Assembly (NCBI GenBank): GCA_037957365.1
Contig: JARHVA010002372.1
Span: 2,317,501 to 2,381,500, forward strand
Source of the DNA: Torreya grandis
Taxonomy: Eukaryota; Streptophyta; Pinopsida; Cupressales; Taxaceae
Direction of reading: 5' to 3'
DNA length: 64,000 nucleotides
Under the pieces are notes generated by a model. The model was given only the letters and a program-made list of their open reading frames with translations. It searched no databases and was not told the DNA's origin. Each line of letters begins with the position of its first letter. Within the stretch, counting starts at the first letter, position 1. The position numbers and the translations under genes were made by a program. Positions 26,395-38,085 of the stretch are shown one piece after another.

Positions 26395-26990
26395 ATTAAC
26401 CCCTCATGCCGGATGGGATGAGATTCCTTTTTCCTATGAGCGAACAGACTTTGGAGCAAAGAAAAATGCAGATAAAAAGGAAAGGAGATTCTTACTTTGT
26501 GTCTAAAGTGATTGAGAATTACAAAGTGAAATTTGTGGACTCTTTTGCTTCTTCCATCAAGTATGAAGTACTCGTGGATGCAGCATAAGACATCCCTCCA
26601 GATGCCCTTAATCTACTCCAATTCAAAAAAATCTCCACTTTTTTTAGCTACTGCTCCTCAGCATCCGTTTTAGTGAATTTGCAAAAAGCCTCATTGGAAA
26701 TGCTTGTCTGCATTGAAAATTTTATTCCCTCCATTGGAAGCCCCATCACCTCTGCTAGGAATTCCTCAGTGAGATTCACCATAATGCCATGCAAGGTAAC
26801 CCTATCATCAGTCTAGTTTTTAAAAAAAGCCATTGTGATATGGGGTTTTGAGCCATGAAGCCGTTCCATGTAACTCACAACCTTTCCTCTCTGCAGGATC
26901 TTCCAGACATCTTCTTTTGCTTTCCACTCTTTGAAATATTTGGGTTCCTACTTCCTTGGTTCTCCTTTCCTATTATGAGCCATACGAATC
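26395..26990 (-). pseudogene. Plant mobile-element-type protein, N-terminal part
   Basis: The minus strand starts MAHNRKGEP near 26980 and reads EDVWKILQRGKVVSYMERLH, MAFFKN, a VTLHGIMVNLTEEFLAEVMG segment and LPMEGIKF. After one frameshift it continues IWRDVLCCIHEYFILDGRS, RVHKFHFVILNHFRH and VRISFPFYLHFSLLQSLF down to about 26400. The periodic LxAEVxGLPxxG and ITLDGR..HxFHxxLLNHFRH-like motifs recall a family I associate with gymnosperm repetitive DNA, function unknown. It carries only about three stops and one frameshift, far fewer than the LTR elements around it, and its base composition is less AT-rich. The plus-strand frame 26406-26588 is its shadow. Confidence 0.55.
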
Positions 26991-27902
26991 TCCTTTAACG
27001 CCCAAACCCTATCAGCTAAACAATGGATCTGACTATTACCAATTTGGAACAGAACTCACCTATATTTTAGCACATTTTGAATCCTCCTCATGTACTCTAG
27101 AACATTTTTGTTTAATGAATGTATATCTTCCTCCATGGATCCACTCCCCCAAATCATTAGTTTTTTATTACAATCTGATCTTTCCCTCCTTAGCATGAAT
27201 TACATCATGATGAATAAGCACTCTAAGATCCACATTCTTGTTTAATGTCTCCTACCAACTCACCTTGTGTCCTGCTTGAACTGCATAATTTGCTATCTAA
27301 TCAGCAACTCCATTTGCTTCACGATAAGTATGGGTAATAGTGACTTTCTCAAATTTTTTAATTAAAGTTTTCATTTCCATCACCATAGCCTCTATTGACC
27401 ATGAGACAGAATTGTTATTATTTAATATATTTATGATATTCAAGGAGTCCCCTTCCAACCATAATTTAGAATATCCTGATTCAACAGCTAGCTTAATGGT
27501 TTGGAGAGTAGTACAAGCTTCAGCAATATGGCAGTTCGACTTACCAATGGGAATTGTAATAGCATTGATTACGTTTCCCATATGGTTTCTCAAGACTCCT
27601 CCACATCCTGCATTCCTCGGGTTCCCTTTAGCAACTCCATCAAAGTTCCCTTTGATCCACCCATGAGGGGGGACATTCCAAGTTACACCAAGTCTAGGAT
27701 TTTCATTTTTTACATTAGACTTTTCTGATCTTAAAGGATTATCAATTTGAAAGGTAGGATTAGGATCCCTTTGCAATGAAAAATTCTCCTTGATAGCTCT
27801 AATAATGTTCTACCCCACTACCCATCTTGGAAGTTATTTACTTCTGAAAATATGGTTATTTCTTTCTTTCCATATTCCCCACCAAATATGGGGAAGAGTT
27901 AG
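26991..27902 (-). pseudogene. LINE (non-LTR retrotransposon) ORF2 C-terminus with RNase H
   Basis: The minus strand first shows LPHIWWGIWKERNNHIF near 27845-27895, the classic WxxWKERN motif between the RT zinc region and RNase H of plant LINEs, then two stops. The 160-codon frame 27776-27297 follows. In it WIKGNFDGVAKGNPRNAGCG, HIAEACTTLQTI, LWLEGDS and ANGVAD hold the four acidic residues (D, E, D, D) of a type I RNase H. After a stop, IANYAVQAGH continues the usual ADxLANxAxxxG end. RNase H removes RNA from the RNA-DNA hybrid during target-primed reverse transcription. Upstream ORF2 domains are missing (5' truncated at about 27902). No clear poly-A tail is visible near 27000. Confidence 0.85.
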
Positions 27903-27904
27903 CT

Positions 27905-28831
27905 AAATTCAAACTCCCAAGCTTCAATAACTAGACTGCTAATGAGGAAACAGAGTGGGAAAGTTTTGAAAACACTAGGGAGGAGAGTCTGGAGGAAGAA
28001 GGAGGAACAGAAAGTGGGCATTCAAGTTCCAGTGAGGAAGAAGAAGTGCAAGATAAGAATGAGAAAGAAGGAGTCACTATAGAGGAAAAGCCTAAAAACA
28101 ACAACCATGAGTCTGAGGAAAACTAGCAAGTGTTTGAGGAAATTGATAAAGATCTAGATGATCTTGCTGTGGACCCTGATCCGATTAATGAAAAGGAAAA
28201 TCTAGTTCAGGTTGCTAACCAAATATTGGAAATGGGAGCTCAAGTAAAAGAAGTAAGTAACAAAAATGTAGGCCCTGTTGAAACAAAGGAATAAAAATGA
28301 ATGGAAACGTAGGACTATATTGAAGAAGTTGGAAGCATTCCTAAAAAGAACACAGAAGATTGGAGTGATAAAAGGTAGAATGACGAACCTACTAGATTGG
28401 CCAATTGCAAAGCTAATGCTACTCTACAATTCAATTTATGGATGTATAAGGAGATAATGGAAATCAATAGGAAAATGGAAATAATGGAGGGTAAACAGGA
28501 GGCAGTTTGGAACAAAATCAATAACTTGGAAAAGCAGATGAGGGATATTCCCATAAAACTCAAAGATTATGAGAACAACCTAAGGGAACTCATAAAGGAA
28601 AGCAGAATAAAGATGGAGGAGGTAACCTCTAGCATTTGTGCTGCTGCTATTAACATTGGAAAAAGAGCAAATGAGGAAATCAAAACTTTAGAGGGGCCTA
28701 GCAAGAGAACTAGACAAATCTCAAGAAAGAAAGCAATGCAAGAGGGATCTACGCAGGCGACTGCTGCTATCCAGGACACTGTTGCAAAAGGTAAGGAAGC
28801 AGTGAAGATGATATTTGAACTAGAAGAATAG
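27905..28831 (+). pseudogene. Acidic, coiled-coil ORF, probably the C-terminal half of a mobile-element protein
   Basis: The plus frame reads KFKLPSFNN, then acidic ESLEEEGG...SSSSEEEEVQDKNEKEG, stops near 28123 and 28292, and an open 144-codon run 28397-28831. That run holds heptad-like EIMEINRKMEIMEGKQEAVW, KINNLEKQMRDIPIKLKDYE and a basic KRTRQISRKKAMQEG segment, ending KMIFELEE. It predicts a long coiled coil followed by a basic patch. Like the minus-strand fragment at 26.4-27.0 kb it is only lightly decayed. I infer that the two may be opposite halves of one gene separated by an inversion, with the LINE piece between them. Function unknown. Confidence 0.55.
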
Positions 28832-29706
28832 TTCTTGGTTCTTTTAGTTGGTTCTGCTAGTTGGTTGTGTTTTCTGGTCTTGGTACCTGGTTTTTAAACT
28901 TTTACTATGGAGTTTCCCGGTCTCTGTAAACTTGGGGTCTATCTTTCATTGTTCATTTGTTAGCTTTAGGTCTTTGTTTCTTGGTTTTGTTACTTCGGTG
29001 AAGTAGGCTTAAGGCTTGCCTGTGGACGTTAATGTTTTATCTTTCTCCTTTTGTTCAGGGTTTTGGGGTCCCTTCAAAACCTATTTTTACCTTAATCTAA
29101 AATGTTTTAAAAACTTTTTCTCGTTATCTTATTGAATTTTGGTTGTAACACAAGAGGATGTTTCAAAAATTTAAGCTCCTTGTTACACTTATTTCACATT
29201 AAATTATGTATAATGTAGGAATTAGTATTTGAGTAACTTTGATTCCATGTTGTCCTATAGAATGAGTCAACTATGAATAAATATTTTAATTTATATTAAT
29301 GATTATTGATATGTTTGTGGTGATATTTGACCTTTATTTTTATTTCCCAATGTTACCATTGTATTCATGTTTGTCACCATTTATCTAATCGGATCCTTGA
29401 TTGTGGAAGGTAATCCTTGGGTACCTAGAAGCTTTGTGCCATGCATTATTATAGACATACATCCCACAATATTTCATTTTATGTATATTCATGTATTTGT
29501 CACCCACATAAAATATGCATTTACGTTAATACATTTGACACAATTTTTTTTGGCATATTCATTTAGAGATGTAATTTTCACCATATAAATCTAACTAAAG
29601 TAATGGGAATTTTTTTGAGAATGTATAATTTATAGAATTGATATTCCACATTTTCCACTTCAAAAAATAAAAAAATTACCATTTTTTATACTCATCAATG
29701 TTTCAA
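28832..29706. other. No gene; possible 3' flank of the coiled-coil ORF
   Basis: T-rich, relatively GC-rich text up to about 29060 could be the 3' untranslated part of the preceding ORF. AT-rich DNA without recognised features follows. Confidence 0.4.
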
Positions 29707-29714
29707 TATGACAA

Positions 29715-29942
29715 CCAATGAGATGTAGAAGGATTGGTGAAGTGGTTTGGTTGTGCCCATACCCACCCAAGTTCAAATCTCATAGGGCATTTATAGGCTA
29801 GATGTGGAAATTTACTCAGTGGTTTCAAAATATGATAAAATGATAGCCATTTATATTGGTTCAATAGTTCTTTTTGGGACTAGGCTACTACTTTGTGCCC
29901 CAAAACTAGAAAATCTAGTATCGAGCCAAAAAAATGTTTTGG
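29715..29942 (+). mobile_element. tRNA-derived SINE
   Basis: A box-A-like TGGTGAAGTGG lies at 29735-29745 and a box-B-like AGTTCAAATCT at 29770-29780, the spacing expected of an RNA polymerase III internal promoter derived from a tRNA gene. The unit ends in GAGCCAAAAAAATG near 29936. Direct repeats TATGACAA flank it at 29707-29714 and 29943-29950 (TTT-C/T-rich bases just before are also shared), a target-site duplication. The body downstream of the tRNA-like head is unrelated to any family I can name. Such elements are moved in trans by LINE enzymes. Confidence 0.75.
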
Positions 29943-29950
29943 TATGACAA

Positions 29951-31412
29951 ACTAGGTAGAAAGGCATTAAAATTTTGACATTTTTTTGGAATTTATATAA
30001 TTATTTGAATTAAAATAAACTATATATACCAACTAGGGTTGTCACATTTAAAATTCATTCCACATGTTGACCTCAAAGTCTTTGGGACTTATTTGAATCT
30101 AACATCCACATGATAATTATTTATGTCTGCCAATTTCCTATCAAGCCATTATATGAGGGATCTTAGAGATAGGTAACATCCTTTGCAAGGAGGTTTGAAT
30201 ACTCCATTGATATACACAACAAAGGTTAACATATAATCCTTTAAATTATACCATGTATCCTTCAATTAGATTTATAATTTTCTCTCTACAAAATATTTGC
30301 TTATACATGAGGATAAATAGATCAATTTGATGACAAATCTCCTAAAATTCCAATTGTGTTCATTTTAATGTATAATGTATGGATCACCCAATCAAGCACT
30401 CTCTTTAACCATTAGGGAACTTATTATTTTATGTAAAACTAATTTTTAAATGGCAAAGATATAAATTTATTGGTTTTAGTAATTTTGATCATTTAAAACA
30501 TAATTTTACCACATTTTAACCATTAAACCAAACTTTAGGGGTCCCAATATCTCTTCATAATTTTTTTTTGATCTTCTAACATATGAGTTACAAAACCTTT
30601 GGATATGTTACTATCTCTGCTAGATCATTTTTATTTGATAATGAAATTGTCTACAAATAAGTCATGTATATCTTCAGGACATGTATTGATGGTTATTTTA
30701 GTGTCATCACTACAATATCCCTCTTATATATCACTATAACCCTCTAAGTCACTACAAATGTGATCACTAAAAATAGGTAGAATTAACAAATATATGCTTT
30801 TAAAATTTCCTCTCTTCCAAGGAAATGTAGTATAATTTATTCTCAACATCTACCAAGTTTTAAAATTCATCAGTTAAAAAAATTCAATTATACTTTTCCA
30901 TCTGATATGATGTTAATATTGTCAAAATCAAATTATCTTCCCATGTTTCTAAAATGTATTTTCCTCCTACATAGATACACTTTCCCTATACAATTTTTTA
31001 TCCTTTTGAAAAAATATACACTTAATCACCCCCTCTAAATTTAAGAGAGATTGATCTTATATTAAAAAATAAATAGACATGTTATGAAGTCAAATATATA
31101 AAAATATATCAGATAAATTAATTACAAATAATCATTGTGATATGAAAGCAACTACGTATATAAATGAAATATAAATCTCTAGTAAATATCTTTGTCTTTC
31201 TAGGAATAATTATATATGTGAAACTAAAAATAACATGTGAGGAATATGATATGTAAAAATAATAATTTAATCTAATGCATCATTTACCTTAGCATATCAT
31301 GAAAATAATGGGATATTTTAATCTTTATAGTTAGCTAAAAATAAGTTTGAACCATAGTACTTTTGTACAATATATATAGATGTTTTTCTCTTGAAACTGA
31401 TAAGTTAATTTG

Positions 31413-31460
<48 letters not shown>

Positions 31461-32325
31461 TATTATATATAAAATGAAGTAACATAGTTTATATATAATA
31501 TAATTTTCATAAATAATGCAACATATAAATATTAAAATATGGTTACACTTTGTGTTTCATTGGATAAATAAATTGTAAAATAAATAAATTAAAAAGAGTG
31601 AATGAATTATGCAAACCATACATCTTATAAGGAGATGTAAATAATAAGTGTATGTTAAAATAAAAGATGTTTTCATGTGAATTTCATAAATATGTTCACA
31701 TAATTTATGTTTTTGGTTATATTTATTAAGTATTGAACAATAAAAACAATTTTGTGGAAGGTTGCATTAATAAATGTAATAAAATGATATGCAATGTTTC
31801 TTTAATATATATTATAGAATGGTATTTGGTAACCTATCACATTATAATTTCATTGATATATCATGAACATTTCAAATATTTTTGAAGGACATTTTTTTGT
31901 ATATGTGGGTTTTATTACTTTCTAGAGGGATGGTGCGACAATCAAGTGGAAAGTTAATGCTAAAATTAAAAGGTGTTAAATATAGTTGTAAATACTAATT
32001 AATATATGTTTAGTGTTAATTAAAATTTATACGTAATTTTAAATAATAAATATCCATTAAATTATCTTCAATTATCTATGAATTTATATGAAAAGGGGAT
32101 CAAGAACACTTGGTATGCTCAATGTATGTCTTTCCTAAAGAGTTTGGCATTGATATCAATTGATTGCCTCCAAATACCTTTTCCATAAATGATACCTTAA
32201 TTAAATATCCTCCTAAGAGAACTTTAAATCCTACACAACTTAATTTTTAAAGTGTTTGGGTGTTGATGGATAAAAAATAAGGATAATTGGTGAAGCATGT
32301 GGAGAACCTATGGAGAAGTGTGCAA
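29951..32325. other. Gene-free AT-rich stretch
   Basis: I see no gene. The only clear item is the TA microsatellite at 31415-31455. Confidence 0.6.
31415..31455. repeat. (TA)n microsatellite
   Basis: About 20 TA units, followed by ATTAATATATTATATATAA. Confidence 0.95.
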
Positions 32326-32450
32326 TATCAAGGTTGAGTCTAGGTTTTATATATTTAAAATAAAAAAATATGATTTATTACATGAACCAAGTAGGTGTAT
32401 ACCACAAATTATCTGAAATTAAAATGAAAAAATAATGTGATAATATTTCA
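32326..32450 (-). repeat. Copia 3' LTR, about 125 bp
   Basis: Reads TATCAAGGTTGAGTCTAGGT to AATATTTCA on the plus strand, and aligns with 49016-49137 (shared GTTGAGTCTAGGTTT, CCAAGTAGGTG, TACCACAAATTA and AATGTGATAATATT). On the minus strand it starts TGAAATATTATC. Such short LTRs are at the low end for copia elements. Confidence 0.8.
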
Positions 32451-35400
32451 CAAGACGGGATAGGAGCCAAAATCCAAACTTCCATTAGCAAAGTTCACAA
32501 ATGTGAGAAGTAAAAATAAGAGAGTGTTGAGTAAATCATCAAAAAAATGTGGCCAATATACCCTTGTAATATAATAGTAACTCCTCCACAAAATTTAGTT
32601 AATAAAGTTAAGAATAGAGGAGTAACACCCATACCCATAATAAAGGGTTGAGGGAGCTACCTCCTAGTCATCTGGTTCACCTGTACACCTAAGTAGGATT
32701 TTCCATGAAATGAGAAAAACTCCAAGTTAGGGAAATAAATCCCATAATAAATAAATATGATAAAATAATAAACCCCTACTCTAACCCCACCCCTTAAGTA
32801 CAACTTAGGTAGGTAGTAGAAAAAATGGGTCTCAGTAACTAGTCCTCATAAGGTACCCATGTACAAATATATCTTTCATGAAGTATAGAAAAGGATAAAA
32901 CCTATAATAAAAAATCCCCCCCCCCTATAAAAAAATGAGAGACATAAAAAAGATGCTAGAAGGGACCCTCAAAATATGGTGTTTTAGTGTTCTAAACCTT
33001 AATAAGAGCCCTCAAGTTTAGATATTTACTCTCCATTAAAGGTTTGGTTAAGATGTCTGTAACTTGATTTTTCATTCGGAAATATATCAAACTAATGATG
33101 TCCCCATACATTATCTCTCTCATAAAGTGCATGAAAATCTCTGTGTTTAGTTTGTTGATGCTAGATCAAATTCTTGAAAATATAAATACTAATTTGGTTA
33201 TCATAATAGATGATGGTAGTTCATCTAAAATGGATACCAAAATTTTTAAGAATCCAATAAAGATAGATGGGATCATTAGTATTATTTAAAACCTACATGT
33301 ACTCTACCTTAGTAGATGTTAAAGTAATAGCATTCTATTTCTTGCTTAACAAAATAATCAAACCTGAACCAATGGAGAAACTGTAACCTGAAGTGAACTT
33401 GTGATTCTAAATATCTCCATCCCAACCTGATTTGGTATATCCAATCTAGTAAATGTCAGTGTTAGATCTTAGTGTATCCCAAATCTATGTGATCCTAAAT
33501 GTAGTGAAATATCCTATTAGCTAATTTTTAGTTCATCTCATGGGTTTCTTATATGAATCTAGAGGCAAAGCCCACTACATATGATATGTCAAGGATAGTA
33601 TGAGTCAAGTAGATAAGTTTACCCACAAGTTATTGATAGAAGTTAAAATATACCAAATGTGATGTACAATTTGCCTCAAACTTGACTCCATATAGAAATG
33701 TACTAAGAATTAGCTTACAATCAACCATGCAAAATTGAGATAGTAGATTGAGAGCATACTTAGGCTATGAAAAAGTGATCCTTGAGTTAAAATAAGAAAT
33801 ATGAATTCCATGGAAGTAGTGAAAAAAACCCAATTATATCATCTAAAATTTGTCCTCAACAACCCGTTTCACCACTACAATGGATGAAGAAGAGATGCTA
33901 ATTATAAAAAGATCATCAACATAAAAAACTATAATCAAGAGTGAATTATCTCACCATAAGAGATAGATGTTTAGATCTGAATGGTATCAAGTGAATCCTA
34001 ATAAAATAATAAAGGAATCAATATTGGCATACCAATCCCAAGGGGCCTATTTGAAGCCATAGCTAAATTTTTAGAGTCTTCATACAAATGAAGAATCCTC
34101 AACAAATCCTAGAGGCTACTCTATGTAAATATCCTTCTCAAGATCACCATGAAGTAAGGTACTCTTCACATATATATAATCAACATTACAATGATTAGTT
34201 GTATCAAAATAATATATGAGTTTGATGGATTTAATTTTATAAACTAGTGTAAAGGTATTTGTGTAGTTGATGTGAGGCATCTATGAGAAAACCTTAGAGA
34301 CTAGCCATGCTTTAAACTTATAAATGGACCCTTTTGTTGCATAATTATTTTGATATATCCATATGTATTTAACTATATTTATTCCTTTATGAAAAAGTGT
34401 CAAGTCCAGAGTATTATTCCTTATTGAGGAGTTACACTCCTCATGCATGGTAGAATCCCACCTAATAATAACTAATGCTTCCTAAAAAGTCTATGTATCT
34501 AAGGTGGAGGCATAAAAAACATGCCAACCACTCTAAAACTTTGAACATGTTTTCATATCATCTCAAAGATCCCAAACCCATGTGCCTATACTCTATAGTG
34601 TCTACCTAGCCCAAATAAGACTAAACATGGATGAGCTAGGTATAAAAACATCATCCTCTAAAGTGCATCCAAATGTGGATGAATATGAGTATCCATCATT
34701 ACTCTCATTATTATAACTATAATTAAGTTTTATTAACCTATGGAATTTACTCATTTTGATATGATTCATCTAAATGAAATCCAAGTGAATCTAATTAAGT
34801 GTGATAAGTGTCAAGTGCTGATTAGATGGGACTCTCATGAAATTTAACACTTCTCTTTATAAATAACTCATGTGTGTTTATATGAATTATTACACAATTT
34901 AGATAACCTATGAATATATAAGGATTATTCTAAGGTTACACAGCCTTACCTTTCTTCTCTAATATATGTTTCATAGTTGGAGATCTAACAACCCTAAAGT
35001 TATCAACAATGATTTTCCTATTCTATTAAGCTATAAAAGGAGTTATACCTTTTGAATTTTTTTGAGGAACCATATTATAAATATAGCATGTAAAATTAAT
35101 TATTTTGGCCCAATACTTTATTATCCATCTCTTTCAAGGACATGTTATTTCATTTTAAAACTTTATTTTGTTGATGACTGTAAATAAATGTCTATTATAA
35201 ATCAATTCCCTCTACTATCAAACCTATTATTGACATGCTCACCCCCATTATGTATTTTAAAAACCTTAATTCATTTCTTATATTTTTTCTTTATAATAAC
35301 TTTGAAGTCTCTAAACTTGTCAAAAAAATTAGATATTTTCCTAAGGAAGTGAACCCGTGTGTATCTCAAGAAATCATCAATGAAAGTAAGTACATATTTA

Positions 35401-35704
35401 GCCCTTATGAAATATATATTGGGAAAAGTTCTAAATAAATCATTGTGTATAAAATATAATGCCTTTGAATCCCTCCACTATTTACCTTTGTCAAATTTAT
35501 TCTTTTTTATGATTCCCAAGGGTCCAACCCTCACAAAGACCCTTAGAGAGATGGAATCAAGGTAAGCCTATGACCATATCATATTTTGTAAGTTTTTCTA
35601 AGTCAATAGTTGAGGTATCCAAATTTCTCATGCAAAATATTTCTAACTCCATGTAAATGAGTCAACAATGTAGTCAAAGAAGAATCAGCTTAAAATTATC
35701 AGAA
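32451..35704 (-). pseudogene. Copia pol: integrase, reverse transcriptase, RNase H (decayed)
   Basis: Read from high to low coordinates. An RLGH-like HEKFGYLNY near 35600 is the pre-integrase start, then YVLTFIDDF-like text near 35385. VHFLRKISNFFDKFRDFKVI with IKVFKIHNGGEHV near 35230-35340 is integrase core around its DNGGE-type motif, here HNGGE. The RT active site IIVFYVDDLF is at about 33905-33935. KLIYLTHT...DISYVVGFASRF near 33555-33620 is the start of the RNase H-side region. TAG/TAA stops and frameshifts abound. A C10-12 run at about 32916-32927 lies in the 3' part. The plus-strand frame 33095-33289 and those at 35235-35565 are shadows. Confidence 0.85.
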
Positions 35705-35709
35705 GGTAT

Positions 35710-37756
35710 TATTGGCCAAATTTTGCCTACATACCAAAATTTGTCTAATCTAGAATAAGAAGTTGAGTAGGGTCTAAATTAAAGAGTGATCCAATGCCAC
35801 TAGGAGAAAACAAGCTATAAAATAAGATCAAGTCACTTGAAAATATTTTAAAACACTTTAAGTAGGATTAAAGTGTAAATTTGGCAATCTTAAGGGACTA
35901 GACCATCATGGCATGTCATGTAGGATCAGGCAGAGTTAGTTGGTCATGTATTTAATAATTACACTTGAGGAGTCTTCCATAGTTGAGGAATTACATGAGT
36001 ATGATGTACTTTATCTTGATATCATCCTCTAAAAATTTGGTGCCTTGATGAGTCTTTAATCTCAAGATACAAGTCTTCAAATTTGAACTAATAGAATGAG
36101 ATGTGTGCAGGGATGTCAAGTTAAAAACTCATAAAATATCCATTTAAATTAAAATGTTCCAAGGATGAATTCATGACTGAAAAGTGCCAAAATATCTCTC
36201 AATCAAATCAATATATCTAATGAAAAGTGGGCAAGGATGACGTAGTGGGTCTCAAATATATAATGGAGTGTGTTTAACTGTATACCTAAAGATTAATGGT
36301 GATATCATAATAAAAAAGTTAAAGGATCCTAAGATTCAATGAGGCACTGACAAATGTCATGATCATGGAAAGCTAAGGGATAAATGGTGTGTATTTGACA
36401 TTATTGATAAATATCAAAAACACACATTGAGTCATGTAGATAATATTAATGGTACATAGGATAATGAGCCTAGATCAAATGTGAGGCCACCATATGGTGC
36501 AAGCCCAAAAATAGATAAAGTTTATATCCAAATCCTGAGAAGGGATGCATAGATGACAAATGGCATAATTATGGAAACATAGATCAAGATCAATAGATGA
36601 TATCAAAATTCAAAGCCTTAAGAATTTAAATGGAGATCAAATATGGTTGAGGTTGAATTAGAAAAAATATTTCAAAAGGACATAGAGGTAGACAAATTTG
36701 TTTTGATGGGTTAATCACCAAAGATAATGGCATGATTATGACCCTATTATCCATTCTTACATGCCAAAGATGAACCAGTAGGTAGCAATTTATGCCAAAA
36801 CAATATCATAATAGATTGATATAGATGTTGTAACTACTTTGATGCTAGAATTTAGATTTTAAATGACTTTATCCCACCATTTTAACCATAAGGAACATAA
36901 ATTTAATACAAAAATAAATTGAAAGAGACTCATATAGTTTTTATTTTCACCTTCCAGAAGTAATCTTAGGCATTATGATCTTTTCTAACTGCATCAACAC
37001 TGGGATGGTTGGAAATCTTGGTCATTATGATCCCTTTTCCATTAATATATGCATTAATCCCTATCTCTCTCATCCCTTTCTACTATAAATATAGGATTAT
37101 AAGCCTTGAAAAGGATCCCTTCTCTTTGGCATGAATAGACTCTACCAAGATTTGTGCTATAACACCTTTTTGATGGAATAAGAGACTAAATTCCTCTATT
37201 TACAAGTTGAATCAAAGTGTGTTTCATGAGCTCATTGATGTGGTTAAGTGAATATATGCTTTACTTTCCTTTGACTAAGTTTTATCACCTTCATGAAGTG
37301 TTTTTTGTATTTATCATAGGTCATTGTAAGTGTGTATGTAGTTTGTTGGTCAGTTTGGAAGTAGACAACTGCCCTCCCATACCAGATCAATAACTAGTCG
37401 ATGCCTTTTTATGAAATAATAATGTGGAATATGATCAAATAATTAGTGAAGTGATGTTTATAAATCTTGAAATTGTCCTATAGTTTGTTTTTTATAAGTA
37501 TAAATATCAAAACATTTGGTGCATCACCTCATTTTTTCATGATTTTATGTATTATTGTCAATCTCTTTCGCATTTTCCTAGCACGAAATTAGTTTAGGTT
37601 TAGTATAAGTGATATCTCCAAAAGGAATACATCCTTATTAAAATTTCTAACCCAAGATTAGGTGACCCATAGCCTAGGTTCATTCTCATGTTGGACTAGG
37701 TTTGAGCAAGAGGACCTAAATAATCCCCTTCTCAGCTAGGGTGTAACCTAGGATGG
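35710..37756 (+). repeat. Gypsy 5' LTR
   Basis: Aligns throughout with 44190-46240. Markers in both include AATAAGAAGTTGAGTAGGGTC, GGCAATCTTAAGGGAC and CATGTTGGACTAGGTTTG. Similarity stops just after CTAGGA near 37753. No gene lies inside. Confidence 0.9.
37084..37093 (+). promoter_or_regulatory. TATA box of the gypsy 5' LTR
   Basis: TATAAATATA followed about 20-30 bases later by CCTTGAAAAGGATCCCTTCT. The other LTR keeps the same box at 45567-45576, and the box sits about 670 bases before the LTR end, so it is the likely start of the element's own transcript. Confidence 0.65.
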
Positions 37757-37765
37757 AAATAATTT

Positions 37766-37784
37766 TAGCATGCCTAGTGGGACC
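37766..37784 (+). promoter_or_regulatory. Gypsy primer-binding-like site
   Basis: TAGCATGCCTAGTGGGACC, about ten bases after the LTR end, has the shape of a tRNA-complementary site whose initial TGG has become TAG. I do not assign the tRNA. Confidence 0.45.
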
Positions 37785-38085
37785 AAGTCTCCTAGAGGAA
37801 CTAAAATTTGGAGCTAAGGAGAAGCATGTGTAATATAAAAGTATATATATCATTATTAGGAGTTAAATATCTTTAAATTTATAAAGTTTATAGATCATCC
37901 AAACAACATTCTCATACCAAAGGTCACTACACGGTTAGCTAGTAAAAGTATTCCCCTTAAATTCAGATTTGTGTTATATTTAATAAAATAAATCAAGATA
38001 TAATAAGAAAAGACCCAATCCCTGAAATCAATACTCATCTCTTGGTCATCCTATTATTTTAAACAATACATTCTCCACTACCCAA

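Noticed and set aside
29100..29210. Possible LINE ORF2 start (reading LNFGCNTRGCFKNLSSLL) downstream of the coiled-coil ORF
   Set aside because: It superficially resembles the N-x-RG start of endonuclease domains but stops at once, and no endonuclease motif follows.
33095..33289. Plus-strand frame inside copia pol
   Set aside because: Shadow of the minus-strand RNase H region.
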